Shown here one piece after another: positions 33,663 to 41,926 of a stretch of DNA of 64,000 nucleotides. Numbering within the stretch: the first letter of the stretch is position 1; the number at the start of each line of letters is the position of its first letter. Source of the DNA: a virus; IMG/VR virus record IMGVR_UViG_3300024307_000003, positions 29,687-93,686 of that record, one strand, 5' to 3'. Under the pieces are notes generated by a model that saw nothing but the letters and a program-made list of their open reading frames with translations, ran no database searches and was not told the DNA's origin. Both the position numbers and the translations under genes were made by a program.

Positions 33663-33706
33663 TTGAACATGGGAACTGTTTGTAAAACAAACTGAATGGA
33701 GGAATA

Positions 33707-33874
33707 ATGATCAGTTATTACATTGGTGTATTACAGGACTACCTATCCGAATTTGGACATTTCGTAAACTCCTGTGTTGACAGAATTCTGATGTGGGTGT
33801 TCAATGCAAAGACCCCTGACGCATTGTTCGGAAACATGATCGAATGGGTGGAGAGAACTATCGCATCTAACTAA
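33707..33874 (+). CDS. Hypothetical 55-residue protein
   Basis: A GGAGG site four bases before ATG and close position behind a good promoter support this short gene. The product (MISYYIGVLQDYLSEFGHF...) is predicted to be two helices, the second WVFNAKTPDALFGNMIEWV. No family recognised. It leads the rightward operon. Confidence 0.65.
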   Translation: MISYYIGVLQDYLSEFGHFVNSCVDRILMWVFNAKTPDALFGNMIEWVERTIASN

Positions 33875-33892
33875 TACAACTAGGAGAATTGA

Positions 33893-34141
33893 GTGAATAA
33901 AGATCGAGCATTGGTGTTACAGATGGCTTTGGAGGAGCAATGCCTCCTACGCACACAGGAAGAAATCATCAAGGACGAGATACGAAAGCTCCCGAGCAAA
34001 TACATCCCCGAAGCAGCCAAAGAACGTAATTACATTATGAGCTGTTTCAACCTCTGGACAGAATATGAGCTATACCGTTTCTGTCAATCAACCCAAACTA
34101 ATATTGGGGAAATCAAGAAAAGATCACGTTACGAAGAATAA
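33893..34141 (+). CDS. Hypothetical helical protein
   Basis: Translation starts at GTG 33893, with TAGGAG upstream. The 82-residue product is charged and helical (ALEEQCLLRTQEEIIKDEIRK). No motif recognised. It is separated by 18 bases from neighbours on each side. Confidence 0.6.
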   Translation: MNKDRALVLQMALEEQCLLRTQEEIIKDEIRKLPSKYIPEAAKERNYIMSCFNLWTEYELYRFCQSTQTNIGEIKKRSRYEE

Positions 34142-34158
34142 CTACAACAAGGAGAAGT

Positions 34159-34557
34159 ATGAAATACGCTACAGTTTACAAATGGGTAAGTATCTACGAT
34201 TTAATGCGTGTAGGATATGACTTTAAGATTGTTCCCCCTGAAACATCTCAAGACGATTACAAGATTGAATACATCACCCATTGTGGAATGGGGATGACCC
34301 TCGAAACATTCAAAGAACAGCTCTGGCACCTCGGTATTGACACTTCCGTTGCTTTCCTGATGAAGAGCAGCATCCATCGTTCTGTGCAAGATGGGAAACG
34401 CCAGTTTGGCCTTCGCTTTGGTGGCTTGGAACGAGAAGACAATGATTGGATTCAAAGCGGTTTTGCCACTAAGGAAGTGATTATGAAGATGTCTAATTTC
34501 CACGATATGGACGAAGTGGACGAAGCCTTGTCTAATGGGAATAGGGAGGGGTACTAA
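34159..34557 (+). CDS. Hypothetical protein
   Basis: The protein has 132 residues with an AAGGAG ribosome site. It contains GMTLETFKEQLWHLGIDTSVAFLMK and a C-terminal acidic HDMDEVDEALSN helix. No domain recognised. Its stop overlaps the next start (TAATG). Confidence 0.6.
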   Translation: MKYATVYKWVSIYDLMRVGYDFKIVPPETSQDDYKIEYITHCGMGMTLETFKEQLWHLGIDTSVAFLMKSSIHRSVQDGKRQFGLRFGGLEREDNDWIQSGFATKEVIMKMSNFHDMDEVDEALSNGNREGY

Positions 34558-34796
34558 TGTCTATCACGAAAGAAGAAGTTCTTAATTATTTTAAGAAGGT
34601 GGAAGAATACCGGAAAGAGCTTGATGCTCAAATGGCCTTGCCGGATATTGATAGGGTGTTTCATACAGCCTTGAAAACTCTCCCTCCAGATATTCTTGAT
34701 TACGATTTTCAAGAGTGGGGCACGATGATTCGACGGAGTATTACATTTGCTACACAGTTTGTTAATACCTTTGATTTATCGCAAGGACGTGAGTGA
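34557..34796 (+). CDS. Hypothetical protein
   Basis: The 79-residue helical protein (MSITKEEVLNYFKKVEEYRK) is coupled to the preceding gene by a TAATG overlap and to the following phosphoesterase by a TGATG-type overlap. Family unknown. Confidence 0.6.
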   Translation: MSITKEEVLNYFKKVEEYRKELDAQMALPDIDRVFHTALKTLPPDILDYDFQEWGTMIRRSITFATQFVNTFDLSQGRE

Positions 34797-35644
34797 TGGA
34801 CTGGCGAGAGGTTGCTGTACTCCTGTCAGAGACAGAGATGAGCTGGAGGCAAATTGCTGATAGGCTGGAAGTTCCCAAAAGCACTCTATCAGATTATTTG
34901 AGAACCTTCTATGCTGAAAAAGGAAATACGCTAGATAGAAACCAGTTTTCCATTAGAGGAAAAGATCAGAATAAAGACAATAGCGTTGTATTATTTATAA
35001 GTGATTTACATGCACCATACAATCACCCAGATGCTCTCGACTTCCTTTCACAACTGAAGGAGAAATACAAACCAACAAGAGTGATTTCACTTGGGGATGA
35101 GCTTGATCAACACGCGCTTAGTTTTCATGATTCTGATCCTGATCTGCCCAGCGCCGGAGACGAGCTTAAAAGAGCTAGAAAGACAATTAAACAATTGCAC
35201 AAGTTGTTCCCTGAAATGGATGTGATTGAATCCAATCACGGAAGTTTGGTGTGGAGGAAAGCGAAAACACATGGGATACCAAGGCACTATATTAAGTCCT
35301 ATAATTCTGTGTTGGATGTTGACGGAGGATGGAAATGGTCTTTTGATTTAACAATAAAGCTCCCAAACGGACAATCGTGTTACATTCATCATGGGAAGAC
35401 GAATAACGTTCTGCGCTTGAGTCAGCTAATGGGAATGTGTGCAGTACAAGGGCACTACCACGAACATTTTAAGATTGATTATTGGAGCAATCCTACTGGA
35501 TTATATTGGGGAATGCAGTGTGGTTGTTTAATTGAAGACAGTAATTATGCGTTTGCTTACAATAATACAAATGTAAAACGCCCAATCATTGGAACTGGGT
35601 TGATTGTTGACAGTAAGCCAATTCTTGAGCCTATGGTTTTGTAG
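34796..35644 (+). CDS. Metallophosphoesterase with N-terminal helix-turn-helix
   Basis: I chose ATG 34796, with AAGGA upstream. The 282-residue protein begins with a helix-turn-helix-like segment (MSWRQIADRLEVPKSTLSDYL, residues about 15-36). A calcineurin-type phosphoesterase follows. Metal-binding motifs are visible: ISDLHAPYN (about 69), LGDELDQH (about 99), ESNHGS, IHHGK and the late QGHYHEH. The fold cleaves phosphodiesters or phosphoproteins. The HTH suggests a DNA-linked role, but the substrate is unknown. Confidence 0.78.
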   Translation: MDWREVAVLLSETEMSWRQIADRLEVPKSTLSDYLRTFYAEKGNTLDRNQFSIRGKDQNKDNSVVLFISDLHAPYNHPDALDFLSQLKEKYKPTRVISLGDELDQHALSFHDSDPDLPSAGDELKRARKTIKQLHKLFPEMDVIESNHGSLVWRKAKTHGIPRHYIKSYNSVLDVDGGWKWSFDLTIKLPNGQSCYIHHGKTNNVLRLSQLMGMCAVQGHYHEHFKIDYWSNPTGLYWGMQCGCLIEDSNYAFAYNNTNVKRPIIGTGLIVDSKPILEPMVL

Positions 35645-35645
35645 T

Positions 35646-36128
35646 ATGGTAAAATACCCAAAAAGTTGTTCCCGGTGTAGTGTTCTTAAAGAGAGGGAAG
35701 ATTTTCCAAAAAGACACCACGGGGCCTGTTGTCGCCAATGTGTAAACGAAAAACAGAGGATACAACGCAAAGAAAATTCCAACAAGCATTCAAAAGCATA
35801 TGAAAAAGCTCCTTCTGGTTATTTAATGAGAACATACCGAAATATGCTATCAAGAACAAATGGGGTCTTAAAAAGTAAAGCCCATTTATATTTTGGATTA
35901 GAGATAATGAGTAAAGAAGAATTCTATTCTTGGAGTCTAAAAGATGAAGCTTTTCTTTCTTTATTCGCAACATACAAAGAAAGCGGTTGGGATTTTAAAA
36001 ATGCGCCATCAATTGATCGAATAAATACCCAGAAAGGATATACACGAGAAAACTCAAGATGGATTTCACATAAAGAAAACTCAAGACTTGGTGCAATATC
36101 CCGCCACTCAGGAGGTAAGAATGATTAA
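35646..36128 (+). CDS. HNH-type endonuclease, probably free-standing homing enzyme
   Basis: The start is ATG 35646, one base after the phosphoesterase stop (160 residues). The N-terminus has a zinc-ribbon-like pair CSRC...CCRQC (residues 8-38). The C-terminal part has PSIDRINTQKGYTRENSRWISHKENS, the pattern of phage HNH proteins (DRI-N-x(6)-N-WI). It is inserted between unrelated genes and its composition is AT-rich, consistent with a mobile gene. Its end overlaps the next gene by eight bases. Confidence 0.72.
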   Translation: MVKYPKSCSRCSVLKEREDFPKRHHGACCRQCVNEKQRIQRKENSNKHSKAYEKAPSGYLMRTYRNMLSRTNGVLKSKAHLYFGLEIMSKEEFYSWSLKDEAFLSLFATYKESGWDFKNAPSIDRINTQKGYTRENSRWISHKENSRLGAISRHSGGKND

Positions 36129-36330
36129 TCGGTTATATTTTATATCTACAACTTATGAACTCCACCATGGAGAAATAAAGAGTTGGCGTCTTTACACGTA
36201 TAAATCTTTGTTTGAAGATAGTGTTGCAGCCTTCTACAAAGGCCAAGATATAATTGCAAAAGCAATCATGACATCTGAAGGTTCGTATAAAGAAGACCGA
36301 TTATCTATCGTGTCATTTAATAGGGTGTGA
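36121..36330 (+). CDS. Hypothetical small protein
   Basis: ATG 36121 with AGGAGG five bases upstream is preferred to a more distal start at 36088. The 69-residue product (MINRLYFISTTYELHHGEIKSW) resembles short phage proteins with a WRxYxYxxLFEDSVAAFYKG core. Function unknown. Confidence 0.6.
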   Translation: MINRLYFISTTYELHHGEIKSWRLYTYKSLFEDSVAAFYKGQDIIAKAIMTSEGSYKEDRLSIVSFNRV

Positions 36331-36602
36331 TAATGAGACAACTAATTCTAACAACAGAACAGAAGATGATGCTCATCACTCTCTATGTTATGGGCACCAC
36401 TCTAGGAAGCTTTGAAGACTTCTGTAAAGCTGTAAATGGCTTTGAGAAAGATGAAGTGGAGAAAGCATTTGATGCTCTTGAAGCTGAGAGCATGGAAGAT
36501 TTATTGTGTGTTGTAGATAAGCTTCTTGGAGAGATGAATGAAGCCTCTAGGGAGCTTTATGTCTACTGGGAGGAGAAACAAAACTCCTCTAAAGGAGGAT
36601 AA
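36327..36602 (+). CDS. Hypothetical helical protein
   Basis: The frame begins at GTG 36327, but ATG 36333 is an equal candidate. The 91-residue product is helical (LTTEQKMMLITLYVMGTTL, then FEKDEVEKAFDALEAE). No known family. A four-base overlap couples it to the previous gene. Confidence 0.58.
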   Translation: MIMRQLILTTEQKMMLITLYVMGTTLGSFEDFCKAVNGFEKDEVEKAFDALEAESMEDLLCVVDKLLGEMNEASRELYVYWEEKQNSSKGG

Positions 36603-36884
36603 ATGCAATACCTATTAATGGGGATGATGACTTTCGCTTTCATCTTTTGTAAGGCGTTTCAACAAAGGAACGTAATTCACAACAATTGGAAGCTGATTCC
36701 GCTGTTTACAGTCTCTATGGCTTTCTTAGAGATCAGTACAGTGGCAATGGGAGTGCTGGACATCTCTACTAATGGGTGGGGAAGCATCCTCCCTATAGCC
36801 TCCGCAAACGGGCTTGGAGGGACGTTCGGTTGTTGGGGAGCTATGTATTTACACAACAAGTATTTTAAACGGGAGGCTGTATGA
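36603..36884 (+). CDS. Small membrane protein
   Basis: The protein has 93 residues, with a strong AAAGGAGG site. Two or three hydrophobic segments are visible: LLMGMMTFAFIFC (4-16), LIPLFTVSMAFLEISTVAMGV (31-51) and LPIASANGLGGTFGCWGAMYL (63-83). A basic tail (KYFKREAV) follows. It resembles small polytopic phage membrane proteins of unknown role. Confidence 0.62.
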   Translation: MQYLLMGMMTFAFIFCKAFQQRNVIHNNWKLIPLFTVSMAFLEISTVAMGVLDISTNGWGSILPIASANGLGGTFGCWGAMYLHNKYFKREAV

Positions 36885-37531
36885 CAAAAGTGATAGGAAT
36901 AACAGGATTAGCAGGACATGGAAAAACCACTGTAGCAAATATGATTGCAGAATCTTATGGCTACCAAGAGTATGCTCTTGCTTCTCCAATCAAAAACACA
37001 ATCAATAATATGTTTGGTTGGGATGATCGGCATAGTAATGGAGTAATGAAAGAAGAAGAACAGTACACACGAATTGTACACTCGTCTTCTCTCCCTATCT
37101 TCTTGTGGCAGTGCTTCCCAGAAGAGGATTTGGATGTGTCTCTTGCTAGAGATTTCGTTGCTGTGTTCTCTAAATACCAAACGTATGATCTTCATGGGGT
37201 GTTGCAATATAAGATATCCCCGAGGAAGGCATACCAGCTCTTTGGAACTGAGTTTGGTCGTAACTGTGTAGATGATGACGTATGGTTGGACATGATCCCT
37301 AAAGGGAACGTAGTGATCAGCGACATACGTTTTGAGAACGAAGCTAATTACATTGTTCGTAATGGAGGCCGTATTATTAAAGTGGTGTCTGATCGTTCTA
37401 CAACAAAAAATAACTCTCATATTTCGGAGAAGGGTATTGATCTTTCTTATATTTCTGCTACAATCGAAAACAATGGGACGCTAAGACAATTAGAGGAGAA
37501 GGTGAGAGATATATGTTTATTGATGAAGTAA
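36881..37531 (+). CDS. Deoxynucleoside monophosphate kinase
   Basis: The protein has 216 residues. The P-loop GLAGHGKTT (9-17) opens the protein. ISPRKAYQLFGTEFGR and ISDIRFENEA are the diagnostic segments of the T4 gp1-like dNMP kinase family. It phosphorylates dNMPs to dNDPs, feeding the dNTP pool together with the ThyX and ribonucleotide reductase encoded nearby. It overlaps both neighbours (4 and 19 bases). Confidence 0.85.
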   Translation: MTKVIGITGLAGHGKTTVANMIAESYGYQEYALASPIKNTINNMFGWDDRHSNGVMKEEEQYTRIVHSSSLPIFLWQCFPEEDLDVSLARDFVAVFSKYQTYDLHGVLQYKISPRKAYQLFGTEFGRNCVDDDVWLDMIPKGNVVISDIRFENEANYIVRNGGRIIKVVSDRSTTKNNSHISEKGIDLSYISATIENNGTLRQLEEKVRDICLLMK

Positions 37532-38121
37532 ATAAGATTAAGAGTGTGCAGAACATCACAGATTATTCTGCTTATTTGGATGATGTGATTGATTGGAATC
37601 GTACATGCGAAGCAGAGCCTCCCACGCTGGAGAAGCAGATGCGCTTAGTGAAGGAAGAAGCTGCTGAATTGTTTGAAGCCTTTGATGAAGGTAACATCCA
37701 GAACTTCTTTAAAGAGCTTTGTGATTTATTCGTGACAGCGGGATATGCCTCAGTAGTTAAATACAATGAGACAACAGCCACTACTTGCTATCAGGACGAC
37801 ATTGAATACATTCTTAGTTGTATTGAAGATATTGTGTTTGAAGGGAATGCTGTTCGTGCTTTCGATTTAACACTTCAGCTTATGAATAGTGTGAATCAGG
37901 AAGCCCTGCATAAAACAATGAATGCTGTGTTGCGGAGCAACTGGAGCAAGATATTCCCTGTGGGCGAAGCAGACGATGAGTTGCGTTTTGCTAAAGTGGG
38001 GTATCTTGGTAGATACGAAGGCATTTATGTCCAACACAAAGAATCTGGATGTGTTCTGAAGGATAAGAACGGGAAGGTGCTGAAGCCTTCTTCGTATAAA
38101 TCTTATGAGGAGTATCTTTAA
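37513..38121 (+). CDS. MazG-like nucleotide pyrophosphohydrolase
   Basis: The protein has 202 residues. LVKEEAAELFEAFDEG (residues about 45-60) supplies the EExxE metal motif, and KELCDLFVTAGYA about 15 residues later supplies the ExxD motif, as in MazG/HisE-type all-alpha hydrolases. The C-terminus (VLKDKNGKVLKPSSYKSYEEYL) is common in phage members. Likely role: hydrolysing (d)NTPs or alarmones. The neighbourhood is nucleotide metabolism. Confidence 0.78.
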   Translation: MFIDEVNKIKSVQNITDYSAYLDDVIDWNRTCEAEPPTLEKQMRLVKEEAAELFEAFDEGNIQNFFKELCDLFVTAGYASVVKYNETTATTCYQDDIEYILSCIEDIVFEGNAVRAFDLTLQLMNSVNQEALHKTMNAVLRSNWSKIFPVGEADDELRFAKVGYLGRYEGIYVQHKESGCVLKDKNGKVLKPSSYKSYEEYL

Positions 38122-38417
38122 TGACACCAGAACAGTTTGTTTATTTTGTAAAAGGGGTGTTGGGGTGGGAAGGTGTTCCAAATAGCATACAAATAAAAAC
38201 TATTGCCGACATTTTGGAACATGTAAAACTAAACGAGTTGACTAAGGTTAATGAGCTTGAAAAGGAAATAGCTAAGGAAATAGAATCTTATCCTGAATGG
38301 TTCCATCCAAAGACCCCTGTCAGCCCTTTTTGGATTGCTCCTGAATACTATCGTCAATATCCTTTTTATGATCCTTATCGAGTTACTTATACAATGCACA
38401 CGGAGGCTATTTCATGA
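38121..38417 (+). CDS. Hypothetical protein
   Basis: The 98-residue protein has MTPEQFVYFVKGVLGWEGVPN, then a basic-acidic helix and a Pro/Tyr/His-rich C-terminus (EYYRQYPFYDPYRV). This layout is common in uncharacterised phage proteins downstream of MazG-like genes. It shares a base with both neighbours' ends. Confidence 0.6.
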   Translation: MTPEQFVYFVKGVLGWEGVPNSIQIKTIADILEHVKLNELTKVNELEKEIAKEIESYPEWFHPKTPVSPFWIAPEYYRQYPFYDPYRVTYTMHTEAIS

Positions 38418-38644
38418 AGATTAAAGATTTGTTAATGGAAATTGGTGAAGTGTTGGTGAAGCACAGCCACAAGCTGGATTGGGGATTTCTAATCCTTATC
38501 GGAGTGTTCTTTCTACCATCTGATGTTTATCAAGGTAGACCACTGATGACCGTTTTTGATTTACTGCTGTTAGGATTAATCGGGTCTTCATTGTATCAAC
38601 ACTATAAGGGAGAGGAAAGTGACCCAACAAAACCCCAAGCTTAA
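38414..38644 (+). CDS. Small two-segment membrane protein
   Basis: The protein has 76 residues. Hydrophobic stretches FLILIGVFFLPSDV (25-38) and LLLLGLIGSSLYQH (50-63) are flanked by charged ends. It is not next to the endolysin, so a holin role is only a possibility. Confidence 0.55.
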   Translation: MKIKDLLMEIGEVLVKHSHKLDWGFLILIGVFFLPSDVYQGRPLMTVFDLLLLGLIGSSLYQHYKGEESDPTKPQA

Positions 38645-38885
38645 AGTCATTACTCATTATTCCAAAGATGATCCTAAGATGATTGGAGATTATACTGGGG
38701 TTGAAATATTTAAGGAGGAAACAAACGGAATGTTCACTCTCCTGAAGCGTTATGGTGATTATTATCACGATAAAGGTTTGGAAAGAGCTGCTGGCTTCTT
38801 ACAGGGATATTCGGCAGCTTTAGGAGATTGTGACGTTAGTGTAGAAGGAATGGCAGACACTGATGAAGGAGGGGATTGGTTTTGA
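38619..38885 (+). CDS. Hypothetical protein
   Basis: Starts at GTG 38619 behind GGAGAGGAAA, overlapping the previous gene by 26 bases. The 88-residue product (MIGDYTGVEIFKEETNGMF..., acidic end DTDEGGDWF) has no recognised domain. Its stop lies inside the ThyX start region. Confidence 0.58.
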   Translation: MTQQNPKLKVITHYSKDDPKMIGDYTGVEIFKEETNGMFTLLKRYGDYYHDKGLERAAGFLQGYSAALGDCDVSVEGMADTDEGGDWF

Positions 38886-39550
38886 GTATAAAGGTTACAG
38901 ATATAGAGGCTACTTATGTGGATCACATGGGTAGTGACATTAATGTTGTGAATGCTGCTAGGGTATCATTTGCAAAAGAAGTAGACTCCTTTGATGACGA
39001 TAAAGATACCAAGCTGATAAACTACTTGGCTAAACATAATCACTGGAGTCCACTTGCTCACACAAGTATTTCACTACGAATAAAAGCTCCTATTTTCTTG
39101 GCTAGGCAATTTGTCAAACACCAAGTTGGTGGGGTTTGGAATGAAGAGAGTAGGCGTTATGTAGACTTCGAGCCTGAGTTTTATCTTCCTAAGTCGTGGC
39201 GAGAAAAGCCAGAAAATGCGAAACAAGGTAGTGGTGGGGAGCTTAAAGGACAAGAATACTATAATAACACGGTTGAGGATATATCTAATAGTTGTTTGAG
39301 TGTCTATAACAAATTGCTGTCTCATGGAGTGGCCCCTGAACAGGCCCGTATGTGTCTTCCACAAAACACAATGACTAATTGGGTGTGGACAGGTAGTGTT
39401 GTGTTCTTTGCTAGGGTTTGTAAACTAAGGCTAGATAGTCATGCACAAAAAGAAGCTCAAGAGCTTGCTGAAAAGATCAACGATGTTGTGAGTGTTATTT
39501 ATCCCGTAAGCTGGAAGGCTCTTATGGACAATATGAAAGTACAACAATAA
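38882..39550 (+). CDS. thyX: Flavin-dependent thymidylate synthase ThyX
   Basis: I chose TTG 38882, nine bases after GGAGG; it overlaps the previous stop. The 222-residue enzyme methylates dUMP using folate and FAD. The ThyX core appears as ARQFVKHQVGGVWNEESRRYV, with the usual RHR replaced by KHQ, as in several phage enzymes. PEQARMCLPQNTMTNWVWTG and a C-terminal SHAQKEAQELAEKI (RxDxxAQxEI-like) complete the fold. It precedes the ribonucleotide reductase by nine bases. Confidence 0.92.
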   Translation: MSIKVTDIEATYVDHMGSDINVVNAARVSFAKEVDSFDDDKDTKLINYLAKHNHWSPLAHTSISLRIKAPIFLARQFVKHQVGGVWNEESRRYVDFEPEFYLPKSWREKPENAKQGSGGELKGQEYYNNTVEDISNSCLSVYNKLLSHGVAPEQARMCLPQNTMTNWVWTGSVVFFARVCKLRLDSHAQKEAQELAEKINDVVSVIYPVSWKALMDNMKVQQ

Positions 39551-39559
39551 GGAGAAGTA

Positions 39560-41470
39560 ATGACCGGCAATGTGTTTAATGATTACCAACAATATATTCA
39601 TAAGAGTAGATACGCCAGATGGAGAGAAAAAGAAAATCGTCGTGAGACGTGGGAAGAAACAGTAAGCAGGTATGTAGATTATTTTCATAGTGATCCAAGA
39701 ACCAGTGCGTTAAATGGAGAAGACTTCTCGGAAATTTACAAAGCAATTGCAAACTTAGATGTTATGCCTTCAATGCGCTGCATGATGACAGCCGGAAAGG
39801 CATTACAGAAAGATCAGGTTGCCGGGTATAACTGTTCATATCTTGTGTTTGATCATCCCCGTGCTTTTGATGAAATGATGTACATTCTGATGTGCGGAAC
39901 TGGGGTGGGATATTCAGTTGAGCGGCAGTATATTGCAAAGCTTCCCGAGATTGCTGAAGACTTTCATCTTACGGACACCGTTATCCGAGTGGATGATAGT
40001 AAGATTGGTTGGGCAAAAGCATTCAGAGAATTACTATCGCTTTTGTGGACAGGCCAAATCCCTAAATGGGATGTGAGTAAAGTAAGACTCGCAGGCACTC
40101 GTCTAAAAACATTCGGGGGATTTGCCAGCGGTCCTGAGCCTTTAGTTGATCTGTTTGAGTTTACTACTAGATTATTTCAACGGGCAGCTGGGAGAAAATT
40201 AAACAGCCTCGAAGTGCATGACATTGCTTGTAAGATTGCAGATATTGTTGTTGTAGGTGGTGTTAGACGGTCGGCGTGTATTAGCCTCTCCAATTTGTCT
40301 GATGATCGTATGCGCAAAGCTAAAAGCGGCGCATGGTGGGAAGAGAATGGTCATAGACGCTTAGCAAACAACAGTGCTTGCTATACTGAGAAGCCAGACT
40401 TTGAAGCTTTTATGGGAGAATGGATTTCATTATATGAGAGTAAGGCTGGTGAACGCGGTATCTTCAGTCGTGTAGCGAGTCAGAGGAAAGCAGCTTCTAA
40501 TGGTCGCCGTGATCCAGATTTTGAATTTGGTACAAATCCGTGTTCAGAAATTATTCTGCGGCCGTACCAATTCTGTAATTTATCTGAGGTGGTTGTACGT
40601 TCCACCGACACACTTGAAGACCTTAAACGTAAAGTTAAGATAGCAACAATCTTAGGAACACTACAATCAACACAGACAGACTTCCGTTATCTGCGAAACA
40701 TCTGGAGAAAGAACACTGAAGAAGAGCGGTTGTTGGGTGTTAGTCTTACAGGAATCATGGATCACCTTGTTCTTAGTGGGCGTCGATATAAAGAAACAGC
40801 AGTTCTGAAAGAATGGCTAGAAGAACTAAAACAAGTTGCTATCGAAACCAATAAAGAGTGGGCAGAGAAACTAGGGATTAACCCGAGTGTAGCAATTACT
40901 TGTGTAAAGCCGTCAGGAACAGTTAGCCAGTTAGTTGATTCAGCAAGCGGTATCCATAGCAGGCACAGCCCTTTCTACGTTCGCCGTGTACGAGGAGATG
41001 TGAAAGACCCCCTTACACAGTTCATGAGGGACCAAGGTATTCCTAACGAAGTTGATGTAATGAATAAAGACAATTATGTCTTTTCATTTCCAATGAAATC
41101 ACCTGATGGAGCTGTATGTTCTAAAGATATTGAAGCTCTCTCTCAGTTGGACCATTGGAAAATCTTCAATGAGTATTGGTGTGAGCATAAACCATCTGTG
41201 ACGATCTACTATAAGGATAAAGAATTCCTTGCATTAGGACAAGAGGTATATAACAACTTTGATTCGATCAGTGGTATTTCTTTCCTACCCTTCAGTGATC
41301 ACAAGTATGTCCAATCACCTTACGAAGAAATCACAGAAGAACAGTATAACAATATGAAGGAATCCTTTCCTGTTGTTGATTGGGAATCCTTCGTCACGTA
41401 TGAGAAGGAAGATACTGTCAGTGGAACAAGAGAGTTGGCCTGTAGTGCTGGCGTGTGCGACATCTTTTAA
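39560..41470 (+). CDS. nrdJ: Class II (B12-dependent) ribonucleoside-triphosphate reductase
   Basis: The 636-residue protein matches the monomeric RTPR type. Cys92 in YNCSY and Cys339 in FCNLSE form the substrate-side redox pair. The thiyl-radical Cys328 lies in TNPCSE, 11 residues before Cys339 as in the Lactobacillus enzyme. KPSGTVSQLVDSASGIH binds phosphate. C-terminal Cys628/Cys633 (ACSAGVC) would re-reduce the site. It makes deoxyribonucleotides without oxygen dependence, needing host adenosylcobalamin. No NrdB-type subunit is nearby, in line with class II. Confidence 0.9.
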   Translation: MTGNVFNDYQQYIHKSRYARWREKENRRETWEETVSRYVDYFHSDPRTSALNGEDFSEIYKAIANLDVMPSMRCMMTAGKALQKDQVAGYNCSYLVFDHPRAFDEMMYILMCGTGVGYSVERQYIAKLPEIAEDFHLTDTVIRVDDSKIGWAKAFRELLSLLWTGQIPKWDVSKVRLAGTRLKTFGGFASGPEPLVDLFEFTTRLFQRAAGRKLNSLEVHDIACKIADIVVVGGVRRSACISLSNLSDDRMRKAKSGAWWEENGHRRLANNSACYTEKPDFEAFMGEWISLYESKAGERGIFSRVASQRKAASNGRRDPDFEFGTNPCSEIILRPYQFCNLSEVVVRSTDTLEDLKRKVKIATILGTLQSTQTDFRYLRNIWRKNTEEERLLGVSLTGIMDHLVLSGRRYKETAVLKEWLEELKQVAIETNKEWAEKLGINPSVAITCVKPSGTVSQLVDSASGIHSRHSPFYVRRVRGDVKDPLTQFMRDQGIPNEVDVMNKDNYVFSFPMKSPDGAVCSKDIEALSQLDHWKIFNEYWCEHKPSVTIYYKDKEFLALGQEVYNNFDSISGISFLPFSDHKYVQSPYEEITEEQYNNMKESFPVVDWESFVTYEKEDTVSGTRELACSAGVCDIF

Positions 41471-41481
41471 GGAGAATATTA

Positions 41482-41868
41482 GTGTCTAATGATGATTATG
41501 TTGTAGGGGAGAATTTCTCCTATGTAACTGCTTGGGGTAAGATGGCAATGCTTCGCGCTGTTGACCACGCTTACAGGAATGGGTATGAAATTGATTTCGA
41601 TAGTGAGTACACAGGAACTATCGGGTTGTCACAGATTAAAGTGATGCTCAAGCCAAAAGATAGTGGACGGGAGAAGAAGATTCGTGCTATCCTACTCAGT
41701 GTGTTGAAAGAACGTATTCCGGAGCTGGATGCCCGCTCCTGCAAGACTGTAGACAACTGCCTAAGTAAATTTGAGGAGCTTGAGAATGCAAAAACTGATG
41801 GACAAATGGACGTACAAACTGGCGGGGATGACGTTGGGGCAACGTCTGATGACAGCAATAGCCCTTGA
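41482..41868 (+). CDS. Hypothetical protein
   Basis: Starts at GTG 41482 behind AAGGAG; the frame is open further upstream into the reductase gene. The 128-residue product (MSNDDYVVGENFSYVTAWGK...) is followed by a low-complexity acidic tail (GGDDVGATSDDSNSP). Unknown function. A short membrane-peptide gene overlaps its 3' end in another frame. Confidence 0.55.
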   Translation: MSNDDYVVGENFSYVTAWGKMAMLRAVDHAYRNGYEIDFDSEYTGTIGLSQIKVMLKPKDSGREKKIRAILLSVLKERIPELDARSCKTVDNCLSKFEELENAKTDGQMDVQTGGDDVGATSDDSNSP

Positions 41869-41926
41869 TGTTGGTACCATCCTTGTGGTGGGGTATGTGT
41901 TCTTAAAGGTTATGGGAATTATTTGA
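41786..41926 (+). CDS. Short membrane peptide, holin candidate
   Basis: The 46-residue product has a basic amphipathic N-terminus (MQKLMDKWTYKLAGM) and one transmembrane segment (AIALDVGTILVVGYVFLKV). GGAG lies seven bases before ATG. It overlaps the preceding gene out of frame and its TGA overlaps the endolysin ATG, so the two are translationally coupled. That position is classical for a holin. Being so short, it could instead be a pinholin or regulator. Confidence 0.45.
   Translation: MQKLMDKWTYKLAGMTLGQRLMTAIALDVGTILVVGYVFLKVMGII

Larger units (their letters stand above)
33135..33706. other. Divergent intergenic control region
   Basis: These 572 bases contain no gene I can support. They hold two outward-facing promoters and several perfect hairpins: GGACAAT/ATTGTCC, GTAGACT/AGTCTAC and GTGTCC/GGACAC (33540-33560 region), separated by very AT-rich tracts. 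It divides the leftward virion operon from the rightward gene set. It could also serve in replication initiation, for which there is no direct evidence. Confidence 0.6.

Noticed and set aside
36881-37531. Group I or intein insertion in nucleotide metabolism genes (dNMP kinase, ThyX, reductase)
   Set aside because: All three read through without interruption; no S element (AAGATATAGTCC) or intein motifs were found there.
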